Positions 1 to 8,791 are shown, counted from the first letter of the stretch. The stretch: DNA of 64,000 nt from Vibrio genomosp. F10 str. ZF-129 (GCF_000287055.2 NZ_AJYQ02000137.1:122490-186489), one strand, 5' to 3'. Numbers and translations: made by a program. The notes: generated by a model not told the origin, from the letters alone.

Positions 1-459
1 CAAATCGAATCTTGGTATCAACTGCGAAAGCATGATCAAGTGGCGTTACTTGAACCATTGATCCTCAAAACGCCAGATCAATTATGGGGACCAACTATCA
101 CCAATGCACAAAGCAAAGCGATTGCATGCTGGCTGGACGCTTGCTTACGGGTATTTGAACACAATCGCTATACTGCATCGGAAAAAGCGTTTCAGTACCT
201 TCAGCTGGCATACAGTAAGCTTCAGCAGGTAGCATGCGATCCGCTATCCGATCGGGATCTTAAAGATTGGTCAATGAAGCGGGTGCAACATCTTGTTGTT
301 TTACTGTTGGAGTTCTGTAATCAGCAGACGCAAGAAAACTGGCGGCATCAATCTTACCAACTGATTGAAGCCCATGTTCACTTTATGGCTGCCAATGATC
401 ACGAGAACATTGGTAGGAACGATGATCAAGGTTATCACGCATCGCGATCGTTTCATTAG
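1..459 (+). CDS. Unknown protein, 5' end outside window
   Basis: The reading frame is already open at base 1, so this is the C-terminal part (at least 152 residues) of a longer protein. An internal GTG at 40 is not needed as a start. The visible part is rich in Leu, Gln and His and looks mainly helical, with no signal peptide, membrane segment or recognisable catalytic motif. It lies beyond the 3' end of rctB and points towards it, the position of the unassigned first gene of V. cholerae chromosome II. An iteron-like motif lies inside the coding sequence at 26-40. The C-terminal tail is rich in Asn, Asp and His and looks disordered. I do not recognise the family and propose no function. Confidence 0.6.
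   Translation, partial: QIESWYQLRKHDQVALLEPLILKTPDQLWGPTITNAQSKAIACWLDACLRVFEHNRYTASEKAFQYLQLAYSKLQQVACDPLSDRDLKDWSMKRVQHLVVLLLEFCNQQTQENWRHQSYQLIEAHVHFMAANDHENIGRNDDQGYHASRSFH
26..40 (+). promoter_or_regulatory. Iteron-like RctB motif inside a coding region
   Basis: The sequence GAAAGCATGATCAAG matches the motif repeated in the origin at 3027, 3073 and 3380, including the GATC Dam site. It lies within the coding frame of the truncated first gene. By likeness to the origin iterons it may bind RctB; binding is inferred. Confidence 0.5.
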
Positions 460-530
460 TGGATCGTTTCATTAATCAATGCCCAGTTTAATAACTCTGC
501 TTGTTAGCAGTGAACATTCTCGCGTTCTCC

Positions 531-566
531 GAAAGCATGATCATAGATCTCCTTGATCATGCTTTC
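531..566. promoter_or_regulatory. Inverted pair of RctB-type motifs
   Basis: Arms GAAAGCATGATCA (531-543) and TGATCATGCTTTC (554-566) are perfect inverted copies of the origin iteron, separated by 10 bp. They lie between the truncated first gene and the 3' end of rctB. The pair could be a negative-control or handcuffing site for RctB. The rest of the 460-849 gap holds a minus-strand terminator (597-624) and nothing else I can identify. Confidence 0.5.
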
Positions 567-596
567 ATAGATTATGTTAATGCTTGAATTTTAGGC

Positions 597-624
597 AAAA
601 AAAAGCGAGTTCTTATGAACTCGC
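597..624 (-). terminator. Rho-independent terminator, minus strand
   Basis: The arms GCGAGTTC and GAACTCGC form an 8 bp stem with a TTAT loop. Read on the minus strand it is followed by eight T. It lies about 225 bp beyond the rctB stop and is the first terminator for rctB transcription. Confidence 0.75.
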
Positions 625-849
625 CAACAATTCAGAATGTAACAAATATGAGCCAATCTATTTAGAAGGGACAAAAGGTTGTCTATTCGAGATAAATACT
701 AGCTCTATCTATGAGTAACAATGTCAAATGTGTGTCAGAGCAATGTCTTAAAACGGTCTAAAAATCACTCACACAGCGTGTTGGGTCTCTATTTCCTAAA
801 CACTACGATAATTGAATGAAAAGTATCTGAGCTGTAGGTACGGCTAATG

Positions 850-2820
850 TTAGACCGCAACTTCGTCAAGTGCTCTAAACACGGTTTCATCCAAATGACC
901 GTCAAATACTTGTTTGCATACTTTTCGTCTTACCGCTAATCCAGAAATTAAACGCTCAATGGAAAGATGCTTGTTTTCACTTTGTTGATTGTATAGCTCG
1001 ACAAGCTTACTCAATGTTTCATACGGAAGCGGCACTTCTCCGACTCGAAGCCAGTCAAGCTTATCCAGAAGCTCTGTACACTCTTCTTTAATAGAAGAGT
1101 GTGAATGCCCTGTCATAGCTGCTAAAGCCGTTATACCGCGTTCTAGGGCTTCTTCAGAGGTATATTTGGATAGCGTGATGGTAATTTCATCCGCATTAAT
1201 TTCTACAAGGTGTTTTCTCAACTTAACCCGGCGACCTAAACGCCCCCGAGGTGAAGGGGCTTTTCTCTGAATAGGCTCAAATTCACCATCAATGATCTCT
1301 GATAGCTCAGCAAGTTTCTGCTTGGACACCATTTCATGTCTTAACGGATTGGGTAGCGTAGGCGCCATATTGCGCTTACCAGCGTTCGTTGTGCGAGCAC
1401 GAGAATAGCGTAACACTTCCTCTGCATCGCACTTAATATCGACTTGATAATCCGTGACTTTGTCTTTCTCGATCATGGTCGTGATCGTTAAATGATACCC
1501 CCAAAGGTTAACAACAAATAATTGATCATCGCCCTTCCCTTCTGAGAGTTTCTTTAATTCACGGATCAAATCCATCGAGAATCTTCGCCATTCAATATTA
1601 CGTGCGAGCTTTTGGTTAAGCTCGGTCAGCAGCATGACATCGGTGTGGCGGCGCGACATACGAGTCCGAAAATAAGAGTACAATTGGAAGACCAAAGTAT
1701 GCTGTTTCAAGATTTCTGGCGGGAATAAGAAAAAATAATCTCGGGTCATTAACTCTTCATAAAAAGAGGGCTCCCACACTAAAATATACAGATTAGGCTT
1801 AATTCTAATTTCGCCGTCAGCGTTTTCTGTTGGTGCTTCTTCTGAGGCCGTGATGGTACGCGCTAGAAATCGAAAACGGTCACTCTTAAAGCCTTCTGGC
1901 ATATTTTCACTGAGCCAACGGCCAGTCAACTCATGCAATTGAAAGTCTGTAAACTCAATGCGATCAATACTATCTCTGATAGAGTCTCGTGCTGGACCAC
2001 TGTCTTTTTTACCACGCAAAGACAAAATATCGGTGATGTATAACGGTGTTTTATTTGGGGCCGCTTGTGCTTCGAGTTGATAATCTTCTCTATGATGATC
2101 ATGATATTGAACCGTCAAGGTGAACAGCGCGAATAAGGTCATTAAATCATCTACGGTCATGATATTTTTAGATGATCGAGTTTCAATGACTGCACGAGTA
2201 CCTGAAATTGACACCATAGATTTTTGGTAATTTTTACGAGTTCTTGGCGGCGCTAGAGCTTGATCAATGATACCTGCCCAGTTGGTTGGCGATACTATGA
2301 ATTGATCAGCCTCATCCTTCATTGTGGGTGGGATGTTCAATCCATGTTCATTTAGCAATCGCTTATTAACTTGTGTTTGAGCTAGCGCTTTAGAACGTTT
2401 TTGCTTTTCATTTTGCTTAACAGATTCAGTGACTAAGCTCGTTGAACCTAATACTGATATCAAGAGATTAGGGTTAACAAATTGATGCAGCATGGTTTTA
2501 CCTGCCAATCCTTCTTCAAAACGAACAGGTAGTTGTTTGAAAAGGCCAATCGTTACAGCAGCGCGTAATCTTTGTTGAATTGCCGCTCGCGTTATTTGGC
2601 CGTCGGTGGCATCGATTAATTCAGTCGTAGAAACGTAGCCATCCTTGCTGCGAAAGCCTTGCAGTGAAATGAGATTCAAAAGTTCTACAATACTTTTGGT
2701 GACTCCTTTGAAGTGCTGATACTGCTCTACCCAGCCCACAGCAGCTTCTGATACTTCAAAAAGGTGTCCTCCCTTGTGACTTCGGGGAGATTTAATTAGT
2801 CGTTTTTCTTCTGAACTCAT
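850..2820 (-). CDS. rctB: Chromosome 2 replication initiator RctB
   Basis: This is the 656-residue initiator of the second Vibrio chromosome. It binds iterons in the origin to open DNA and also binds other sites that restrain initiation. The open frame extends upstream to 3024, but that part is Phe/Leu-rich translation of the AT-rich origin. The ATG at 2820 (MSSEEKRLIKSPRS) gives the family length and N-terminus. The N-terminal part has winged-helix-like sequence (STTELIDATDGQITRAA), followed by a central dimer/DNA-binding region and a basic segment (SPRGRLGRRVKLRK). In V. cholerae binding needs Dam methylation of GATC in the sites, and the origin here is GATC-rich. The gene is transcribed away from the origin, so it is probably autoregulated through sites at 2883-2969. 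Confidence 0.97.
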   Translation of the reverse strand: MSSEEKRLIKSPRSHKGGHLFEVSEAAVGWVEQYQHFKGVTKSIVELLNLISLQGFRSKDGYVSTTELIDATDGQITRAAIQQRLRAAVTIGLFKQLPVRFEEGLAGKTMLHQFVNPNLLISVLGSTSLVTESVKQNEKQKRSKALAQTQVNKRLLNEHGLNIPPTMKDEADQFIVSPTNWAGIIDQALAPPRTRKNYQKSMVSISGTRAVIETRSSKNIMTVDDLMTLFALFTLTVQYHDHHREDYQLEAQAAPNKTPLYITDILSLRGKKDSGPARDSIRDSIDRIEFTDFQLHELTGRWLSENMPEGFKSDRFRFLARTITASEEAPTENADGEIRIKPNLYILVWEPSFYEELMTRDYFFLFPPEILKQHTLVFQLYSYFRTRMSRRHTDVMLLTELNQKLARNIEWRRFSMDLIRELKKLSEGKGDDQLFVVNLWGYHLTITTMIEKDKVTDYQVDIKCDAEEVLRYSRARTTNAGKRNMAPTLPNPLRHEMVSKQKLAELSEIIDGEFEPIQRKAPSPRGRLGRRVKLRKHLVEINADEITITLSKYTSEEALERGITALAAMTGHSHSSIKEECTELLDKLDWLRVGEVPLPYETLSKLVELYNQQSENKHLSIERLISGLAVRRKVCKQVFDGHLDETVFRALDEVAV

Positions 2821-3026
2821 TATTGGATCCGGATCACGTTGGCCGTAATATCGCTGTAGTTCCAAGAGAATAAAGAAAAAAAGATCATAAAGAAAGAAAA
2901 ATTTATTGCTTTTAAATAACTGATCTATTTGATTAAGATGATCTATATTGATTATATGATCTAATGATCCGAGTGTGTTTTTACTTGTAAGTGTCTGTAT
3001 ATAAAGAAAATAAAAAAAACACACAT
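2821..3026. other. AT-rich region of chromosome 2 origin with rctB promoter
   Basis: About 200 bp of very AT-rich DNA lies between the rctB start and the iteron array. It has A and T tracts and GATC sites at 2883, 2940, 2958 and 2966. This fits the DNA-unwinding element of oriCII and the rctB promoter and operator region. The role is inferred from position and composition. Confidence 0.7.
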
Positions 3027-3155
3027 GAAAGCATGATCATCGTAACAATGAAACAATGATCATCTGTTCTATGAAAGCATGATCAATCATGGCCCTAAGC
3101 ATGATCAATGAAATCGAGGATAGATGATCATTGTAATAACGAAAACATGATCATC
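3027..3155 (+). other. oriCII: oriCII iteron array (six RctB sites)
   Basis: Six copies of a motif built on (GAAAGC)ATGATCA lie in the same orientation, with TGATCA cores at 3034, 3057, 3080, 3102, 3125 and 3148. Spacing is 22-23 bp, about two helical turns, placing all sites on one face of the helix. Every core carries a GATC Dam site. An array of six RctB iterons beside a DnaA box and an AT-rich region is the known architecture of the minimal chromosome 2 origin in V. cholerae. Confidence 0.93.
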
Positions 3156-3168
3156 ATCTCTTAACACC

Positions 3169-3177
3169 TTATCCACA
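3169..3177 (+). promoter_or_regulatory. DnaA box
   Basis: TTATCCACA is a perfect match to the consensus DnaA box. It lies 16 bp after the last iteron core, as expected for the DnaA site of the minimal origin. Confidence 0.88.
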
Positions 3178-3249
3178 ACCCTTCATGAAATTGAGCCATC
3201 CATTCACTCGTCTCTTTTTATTCCAACGGGTAGAGACGGTTTTCATTCC

Positions 3250-3680
3250 AGAAGCATGATCAAGAATGCGCATTATTTAAGAGCTTACGACACTTTATTG
3301 TTTGATTATTGACCAACAGTAAGTGCAACAGCAAATGGAGTATATATTAACCATCATCGATTCCACTGTTAGTCAATTCGAAAGCATGATCAAGAATAAG
3401 TGGATTTTGAAATGTATGTGTAGATAACCTCTTCATTTCACTTAGTCTACGGTGATTATTGCCGTTAACCATTATTACATCTACATTCTTCCGTAATTTG
3501 AGAGATAATTTACATGCTTCCGATGACGTATATTACTTGATCATCGTTCCGACTAATGATCCTAAATCAAGATCCGAATGAGGTGCTGAATTTGAAGGGA
3601 TTTCACCTTGATCATCTTTCCATAAAAGCCGTTTTTCTTCGGAAGAATGATCATGATTTAGCTCTTGATCATTCTTCCGC
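3250..3680. promoter_or_regulatory. Regulatory (incII-like) region with scattered RctB motifs
   Basis: The gap 3178-4110 has no protein gene. It holds further TGATCA cores at 3257, 3387, 3538, 3609, 3648 and 3666. Two (3257, 3387) carry the forward form AGCATGATCAAGAAT. The pair GGAAGAATGATCA (3641-3653) and TGATCATTCTTCC (3666-3678) is a perfect 13 bp inverted repeat. Another segment at 3536-3571 begins CTTGATCA and ends ATCAAG. This matches the negative regulatory region (rctA/incII with long RctB sites) between the origin and parA2 in V. cholerae. I cannot assign exact 39-mer boundaries. Confidence 0.7.
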
Positions 3681-3875
3681 TATTCATTCAATACGTGGTC
3701 CAGTACGGCATGACTGATTTTTGTTCTTTTTCCTATGGTTTGACTACTTAATCGAATGCTGAGTGAAAATTTGGTCTATTGGTAATTCAAATGACACTGA
3801 CCGTAATTTATTCGACCTTTATAATCGTTCCGCACAGAATCTGTTCTCCGTCACCTTTTAATCAATAAAAACGCC

Positions 3876-3890
3876 TTTTACATTGTAAAT
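3876..3890 (+). promoter_or_regulatory. parS2: parS2 centromere site
   Basis: TTTTACATTGTAAAT fits NTTTACANTGTAAAN, the chromosome 2 parS consensus known from V. cholerae. It lies 220 bp upstream of parA2 and is the expected binding site of ParB2. Confidence 0.9.
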
Positions 3891-4049
3891 TAGTGACGTG
3901 GTAACACTTTTGTTCTTTACTCTTTTCTGGGGTTAGTGCCATAGAAAGTAATGCACTATATTTCTATGAAATAGATATTTATCATCAATTACATCAATAA
4001 TACTCTTATTAATGGAACACTAATCTTTTATTGAATGTTCACCTTTTTA

Positions 4050-4077
4050 TTGAGTGTATCTTAAATTGCTGTACAAT
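4050..4077 (+). promoter_or_regulatory. Putative parA2 promoter
   Basis: TTGAGT (4050-4055) and TACAAT (4072-4077) are separated by 16 bp, a reasonable sigma-70 promoter ending 33 bp before the parA2 ATG. Confidence 0.5.
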
Positions 4078-4110
4078 CGGGTGTTAGATAAATAACAACG
4101 GAATTTGGCA

Positions 4111-5328
4111 ATGAAAAGAGAACAAACAATAAAGAATCTCTACCAGCTCGCTGAACAGACCCAACAAGTCCAAGCTGACCGTATTGAGATAGTGTTAGAA
4201 GAAAGAAGTGATGAGCATTTCCCTCCAATGTCTAAAGCATTGATGGAAACTCGTTCTGGGCTCACTCGAAGAAAACTCGATGATGCCATTAGTAAACTTG
4301 AGGCCGCTGGGCACCAATTTACCAAAAACAACGCAAATCACTACTCTATTTCGTTGCAAGAAGCACACATGCTAATGGATGCTGCGGGTGTCGCCAAATT
4401 TCATCAACGCAAGAAAAATGGCGATAATAAGCCTTGGATTATTAACGTTCAAAACCAGAAGGGTGGAACGGGTAAGTCAATGACGGCGGTTCATCTTGCT
4501 GCCTGCTTAGCTCTTAATTTAGATAAACGTTACCGTATTTGCTTAATAGATTTGGATCCTCAAGGTTCACTGCGTTTGTTCTTGAACCCTCAAATCAGTA
4601 TCTCAGAGCATGAAAATATCTATTCTGCGGTCGATATTATGCTAGATAACGTACCTGACGGTGTCGAGGTAAATAAAGAGTTTTTGCATAAAAATGTCAT
4701 GATGCCAACGCAGTATCCGAACTTAAAAACAGTATCAGCGTTCCCAGAAGATGCGATGTTCAATGCCGAAGCCTGGCAGCATCTTTCTAAGAATCAATCA
4801 CTTGATATTGTAAAACTGCTGAAAGAAAAACTGATTGATAAGATAGCTGATGATTTTGATGTCATTATGATTGATACCGGCCCGCACGTTGATCCTTTAG
4901 TTTGGAATGCAATGTATGCCTCGAATGCACTGCTGATCCCATGTGCGGCCAAACGGTTAGATTGGGCGTCTACGGTTAATTTCTTCCAACATTTGCCGAC
5001 CGTATATGAAATGTTTCCTGATGACTGGAAGGGGCTCGAATTTGTGCGTTTAATGCCAACCATGTTTGAAGATGATAATAAGAAGCAAGTGTCGGTATTG
5101 ACTGAAATGAATTATTTGCTAGGTGACCAAGTGACCATGGCGACCATACCTAGAAGCCGAGCATTTGAAACGTGTGCTGACACATATAGTACGGTTTTCG
5201 ATCTTACTGCTGGGGACTTTGAAGGTGGTAAGAAAACATTAGCAACCGCCCAAGATGCAGTCCAAAAAGGGGCGCTAGAGCTAGAACGTGTCCTTCACAG
5301 CAATTGGTCTTCACTAAATCAGGGGTAA
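4111..5328 (+). CDS. parA2: Chromosome 2 partition ATPase ParA2
   Basis: This is a 405-residue type Ia ParA ATPase that segregates the second chromosome together with ParB2 bound at parS2. Residues 1-110 form the N-terminal helix-turn-helix region typical of large plasmid-type ParA proteins, used for autoregulation. The deviant Walker A motif is QKGGTGKS, followed by LIDLDPQGS (Walker A') and IMIDTGPH (Walker B). The frame also has a TTG at 4105, but the ATG at 4111 matches the family N-terminus. parB2 follows after 6 bp, so the two form an operon. It is probably repressed by ParA2 through its N-terminal domain. Confidence 0.96.
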   Translation: MKREQTIKNLYQLAEQTQQVQADRIEIVLEERSDEHFPPMSKALMETRSGLTRRKLDDAISKLEAAGHQFTKNNANHYSISLQEAHMLMDAAGVAKFHQRKKNGDNKPWIINVQNQKGGTGKSMTAVHLAACLALNLDKRYRICLIDLDPQGSLRLFLNPQISISEHENIYSAVDIMLDNVPDGVEVNKEFLHKNVMMPTQYPNLKTVSAFPEDAMFNAEAWQHLSKNQSLDIVKLLKEKLIDKIADDFDVIMIDTGPHVDPLVWNAMYASNALLIPCAAKRLDWASTVNFFQHLPTVYEMFPDDWKGLEFVRLMPTMFEDDNKKQVSVLTEMNYLLGDQVTMATIPRSRAFETCADTYSTVFDLTAGDFEGGKKTLATAQDAVQKGALELERVLHSNWSSLNQG

Positions 5329-5334
5329 TGAAAA

Positions 5335-6306
5335 ATGGCAATAAAAACGTCTGACTTAAACGCAAAACTCTTTGGTAAAGCGAATAAACGCAGAGCAACC
5401 ACACCGTTAGAAGCGCAAACGGCGGCCAAAGAGCAAGCTCAAATTATTGAACTTGCGGTTGCGGGTGAACAATTGGTCTCTTTTGAGCTCGTCCGAATTC
5501 CAGCCAATGAGCTAGAACAACGCACGACTGTATTTGCCGAGAATGCTCGTGAGCAGTCTTTTCTTAACGAACATGCATTATCAGATGTATTGACAACGTT
5601 AAAAGAGAGAGGTCAACAGTACCCTGCGGTCGGTCGAAAAGGCAAAGATGGTAAGATCGAAGTTTTAGACGGTAGCCGCCGTCGTATGTCGTGTATTTTG
5701 GCAAACAAAGAGTTTTTGATCTATGTTGCTGAAGACATTAATGCAGAGCATGCGAAGTTTCTATCTGATGTCGCCAATGCTCATAAGCCCTTGTCATTAT
5801 ATGAAAAAGGCAAAGAAATGCTGGCCAAACTGGATAGTGGTGAAGCAGAAGATCAAAAAGCCCTTGCACGTATGTTTCAGTGCAGTGAAGCATTGGTCAG
5901 TGGTGCATTAAAAGCCGCTTCGCTACCTCTAGCGCTTTTGCAAGCGTACCCAAATGTCAGTGACCTAGGCCGCCCAACGATCGTAAAACTTCATAAGCAA
6001 TACCATGAATTGTCTGAAGAACATCGCTCAACACTATTAGACAAGTGTCAGTCGAGTGATGGATATGTGTGGCAGCGTAGCCAAGTTCAAGGCGTGGCTC
6101 GGTTAACGAAAGAAGTGTCGGAAACGATAGAAAATTGGATTGATGAATTGTCCCCGCCAAAGAAAAGTGGGAACAGTAAAATTGATCTCATCAAAGGTCG
6201 CGCGACTTATAGTCGAAAAGGCGCGAACCTAGCATTGAACCTAAAAAAGGTCGATGATGAGACAATGAGGGACATTTTATCGTTCATTGAAACAAAGCTG
6301 GGTTAA
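5335..6306 (+). CDS. parB2: Chromosome 2 partition protein ParB2
   Basis: This is a 323-residue centromere-binding protein of the P1/SopB-like ParB group. It loads on parS2 and stimulates ParA2. The ParB N-terminal domain contains LDGSRRRMSCILANKEF, the arginine-rich box needed for CTP-dependent spreading in this family. A central helix-turn-helix follows (LARMFQCSEALVSGALKAASLP), then a C-terminal dimer region. It is translated directly after parA2. The operon ends in a strong terminator at 6325. Three parS2 sites lie nearby: one upstream of parA2 and two at the end of tmcA. Confidence 0.95.
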   Translation: MAIKTSDLNAKLFGKANKRRATTPLEAQTAAKEQAQIIELAVAGEQLVSFELVRIPANELEQRTTVFAENAREQSFLNEHALSDVLTTLKERGQQYPAVGRKGKDGKIEVLDGSRRRMSCILANKEFLIYVAEDINAEHAKFLSDVANAHKPLSLYEKGKEMLAKLDSGEAEDQKALARMFQCSEALVSGALKAASLPLALLQAYPNVSDLGRPTIVKLHKQYHELSEEHRSTLLDKCQSSDGYVWQRSQVQGVARLTKEVSETIENWIDELSPPKKSGNSKIDLIKGRATYSRKGANLALNLKKVDDETMRDILSFIETKLG

Positions 6307-6324
6307 CTCGGCTCATTCTACAAG

Positions 6325-6347
6325 GCCGCGATTTCGCGGCTTTTTTT
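6325..6347 (+). terminator. parAB2 terminator
   Basis: The stem GCCGCG-ATTT-CGCGGC is followed by seven T, starting 19 bp after the parB2 stop. It is a canonical intrinsic terminator. Confidence 0.92.
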
Positions 6348-6396
6348 ATGGTGTATGATAAGATTATCCCACCTAAATCAGCCTGAACGCATACTT

Positions 6397-8598
6397 ATGT
6401 CTACACCCATCTCGTTTCTCTCCAAGCTATCTTCTATTGCGATTCAAAATCATATTCGTTTTGGTGTTGTACTGCGTGGACAAAAACATTGGCAAGAGCA
6501 GACTGTTCAGCAGTTTATGGATGTCATTTACCCGCGAACTATCTACCAGTTAGGGGGTGAACCTTTTTCATCTAGCGATACACTTTCATCCAGTCATCAT
6601 GTGCCATTTAAGCAAGGCAAGCGCCTCCTTGGTCAAGAATGCCAACTTTTAATTTGTGACTTTTCACAAGGTTTTGACGCGAACAGTTTCAGTGCTGCTA
6701 TTGGAACCTTGGTTGGCGGCGGTATTCTAGTTATCATTCCCAGCGATAGAAATAACGAGTGTTTAGCCCAATTAAGCTTTGATGCTCAATGGCTAGAAAA
6801 AGGGCTGTATCAGTTACTGAATATTGAGCAAAATAGCACACTACCAAGGCTCCCTGATGTTGCAGACATTCCGATAAATTCAGTCTATCACGAGCAAGAA
6901 TACGCGATAAAAAAAATAGTCAGAGTGGTAGAAGGCCACCGAAAACGTCCATTGATGTTAACAGCCGATAGAGGAAGAGGAAAAACCGCGGCGCTCGGGC
7001 TCGCCTCTGCTCAGTTAATGATGTCGAAGTCGTTAGATATCATTGTTACTGCCCCGACGTTAACGATGGTTTCTCCCTTGTTTCACCATGCTGCTTTATC
7101 GTTGTCATTGCCGGTTACACGAATTGGCGAACTTGATTACAGTTCGGATCGTCATTCATCATCGATTCGCTTTGTCGCTCCGGATGATCTTATTCAATCA
7201 AAACATCAATGCGATCTACTGATCGTAGATGAAGCCGCGGCTATTCCGGTACCCATGCTAAAAACCTTAGTACAGCGTTATCACCGTTTGGTATTGTCTA
7301 GCACCATTCATGGCTATGAAGGTTCAGGACGAGGGTTTAGCTTAAAGTTCATACCTTGGTTGAAAAATGAAAGGCCCGGTAGTTCGGAATTGCATTTAAA
7401 ACAGCCTATTCGTTGGCAGCAGCACGACCCGTTAGAGCTTTGGCACAATACCGCCTTTTTATTGGATGCAGATTGTCTAGATATTGATGATATAGATATC
7501 GATCGTATTGGTGCCTTGGTGGCCGAACAGCCCAACCTTGAAGCGCTGTCGCTGGTAAAAGTGGAAAAAAGTCAGCTGATTGGCGATCCCGCTTTGTTAC
7601 GCCGATGCTTTGGTTTATTGGTGAACGCTCATTATCAAACATCACCGAATGATCTCTTTCATCTTTTAGGAGACAACCTCACCTGTCTTTATGTGCTGAT
7701 GCTAAAGGATGAGTGCCTTGGTTGTATGGTAACGGTTGAGGAAGGAGGCCTGAGCAGAGAGATGGTCGAGCTTATCCAGCAGGGAAAGCGTAGACCGCCA
7801 GGCCAACTGGTCTCTGTATCCATCGTGAATCAGTTAGGCATTGCCAAAGCGGCTTTAGATAAAAGCTTACGCATCATGAGAATTGCTGTACATCCCGCTT
7901 ACCAAGGAATCAACATAGGATCTCTGATGTTGAAACAGCTTCAGCAACGGAATAAGACTTCATTTTTGTCCACCAGTTTTGGTGCAACGTCAGAATTAAT
8001 TCGGTTTTGGAGGAACAATCATTTCTCTGTAGTAAGAGTCGGAAGCCAACGAGATAAAGCCAGTGGCTGTTATTCTGTGACCATGATAAATGGTGATAAT
8101 GTGGATTGGTTAGATAGGGCAGAGCAGATGTTTTCTGGTAGTTTGGAATATCGAGTGTCCGATAGTTTGACTGATATGGAATTCTCGGTTCTACGAGCGA
8201 TATACCAACATGTCCCGTCTTCTCATCGTGACCTGTCACAGGAAGAGATGAATCTACTCCAGTTTTATGTTCAAGGCGGTGCCAGCTTTGACAGTATAGC
8301 GTTTATTTTACGTCGCTTAATCGCTTCTATATTGAGCCAAGAAAATGGCTTTAGTCTCAGTGTTCAACAGAGTGAATCTACCGCTTTCAAATCATCTTCT
8401 GCTTTCAAATCATCATCGACTTGCTTAGTGACCGATCTACTTATTGCTAAAGTTCTTCAACAGAAAAGTTGGTTGGAATGTTCTGCTGTTATTTCCGCGT
8501 CAGGGCGAAAACAAAGCGAGTCACAATTGAAGCAAGATATAGAGAGTTTACTCTGTAATTTACAGTGTAAACTCTCTACCAAAAATACATACCCGTAG
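6397..8598 (+). CDS. tmcA: tRNA(Met) cytidine acetyltransferase TmcA
   Basis: The product makes N4-acetylcytidine at the wobble base of elongator tRNA(Met), using acetyl-CoA and ATP. An N-terminal domain is followed by an RNA-helicase-like ATPase module: Walker A ADRGRGKT near residue 190, and DEAAAIPVPML as the Walker B region. A GNAT acetyltransferase domain (IAVHPAYQGINIGSLML) and a C-terminal tRNA-binding region follow. It is 733 residues from the ATG at 6397, longer than E. coli TmcA (about 670). The ATG at 6355 adds 14 residues but sits 8 bp after the parAB terminator without a ribosome site, so 6397 is preferred. The last codons overlap a parS2 site. Confidence 0.92.
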   Translation: MSTPISFLSKLSSIAIQNHIRFGVVLRGQKHWQEQTVQQFMDVIYPRTIYQLGGEPFSSSDTLSSSHHVPFKQGKRLLGQECQLLICDFSQGFDANSFSAAIGTLVGGGILVIIPSDRNNECLAQLSFDAQWLEKGLYQLLNIEQNSTLPRLPDVADIPINSVYHEQEYAIKKIVRVVEGHRKRPLMLTADRGRGKTAALGLASAQLMMSKSLDIIVTAPTLTMVSPLFHHAALSLSLPVTRIGELDYSSDRHSSSIRFVAPDDLIQSKHQCDLLIVDEAAAIPVPMLKTLVQRYHRLVLSSTIHGYEGSGRGFSLKFIPWLKNERPGSSELHLKQPIRWQQHDPLELWHNTAFLLDADCLDIDDIDIDRIGALVAEQPNLEALSLVKVEKSQLIGDPALLRRCFGLLVNAHYQTSPNDLFHLLGDNLTCLYVLMLKDECLGCMVTVEEGGLSREMVELIQQGKRRPPGQLVSVSIVNQLGIAKAALDKSLRIMRIAVHPAYQGINIGSLMLKQLQQRNKTSFLSTSFGATSELIRFWRNNHFSVVRVGSQRDKASGCYSVTMINGDNVDWLDRAEQMFSGSLEYRVSDSLTDMEFSVLRAIYQHVPSSHRDLSQEEMNLLQFYVQGGASFDSIAFILRRLIASILSQENGFSLSVQQSESTAFKSSSAFKSSSTCLVTDLLIAKVLQQKSWLECSAVISASGRKQSESQLKQDIESLLCNLQCKLSTKNTYP
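8558..8572 (+). promoter_or_regulatory. parS2: parS2 site inside the end of tmcA
   Basis: ATTTACAGTGTAAAC matches NTTTACANTGTAAAN exactly and lies within the last codons of tmcA. It is embedded in a larger hairpin with arms AGAGAGTTTAC (8541-8551) and GTAAACTCTCT (8567-8577). Confidence 0.85.
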
Positions 8599-8599
8599 T

Positions 8600-8614
8600 A
8601 TTTACACTGTAAAC
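8600..8614 (+). promoter_or_regulatory. parS2: parS2 site downstream of tmcA
   Basis: ATTTACACTGTAAAC is a third exact match to the parS2 consensus, beginning 2 bp after the tmcA stop and 42 bp after the preceding site. The pair probably forms one ParB2 loading cluster. Confidence 0.87.
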
Positions 8615-8653
8615 TGGTCAAAACATCATTTAATTCAACCCCTTTGTTCAACA

Positions 8654-8690
8654 AATCCTACTAATAATAAAGTATTAGTAGGATTTTTTT
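8654..8690 (+). terminator. tmcA terminator
   Basis: The 13 bp stem AATCCTACTAATA / TATTAGTAGGATT has a 6-base loop, and the T run continues to 8690. It ends transcription of tmcA. Confidence 0.9.
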
Positions 8691-8791
8691 GTTTAAAAGC
8701 GGTGGGTTTTTAAGTGATTAATAATTAAAGAAAAATAGGTGTTCTGCAAAGAACGCCGCATTTTTATTCATTCACAATCAAGTATCGACAT

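Noticed and set aside
2821..3024. N-terminal extension of RctB to 3024
   Set aside because: The extra 68 residues are Phe/Leu/Ile-rich translation of AT-rich origin DNA. The ATG at 2820 gives the usual RctB length and start.
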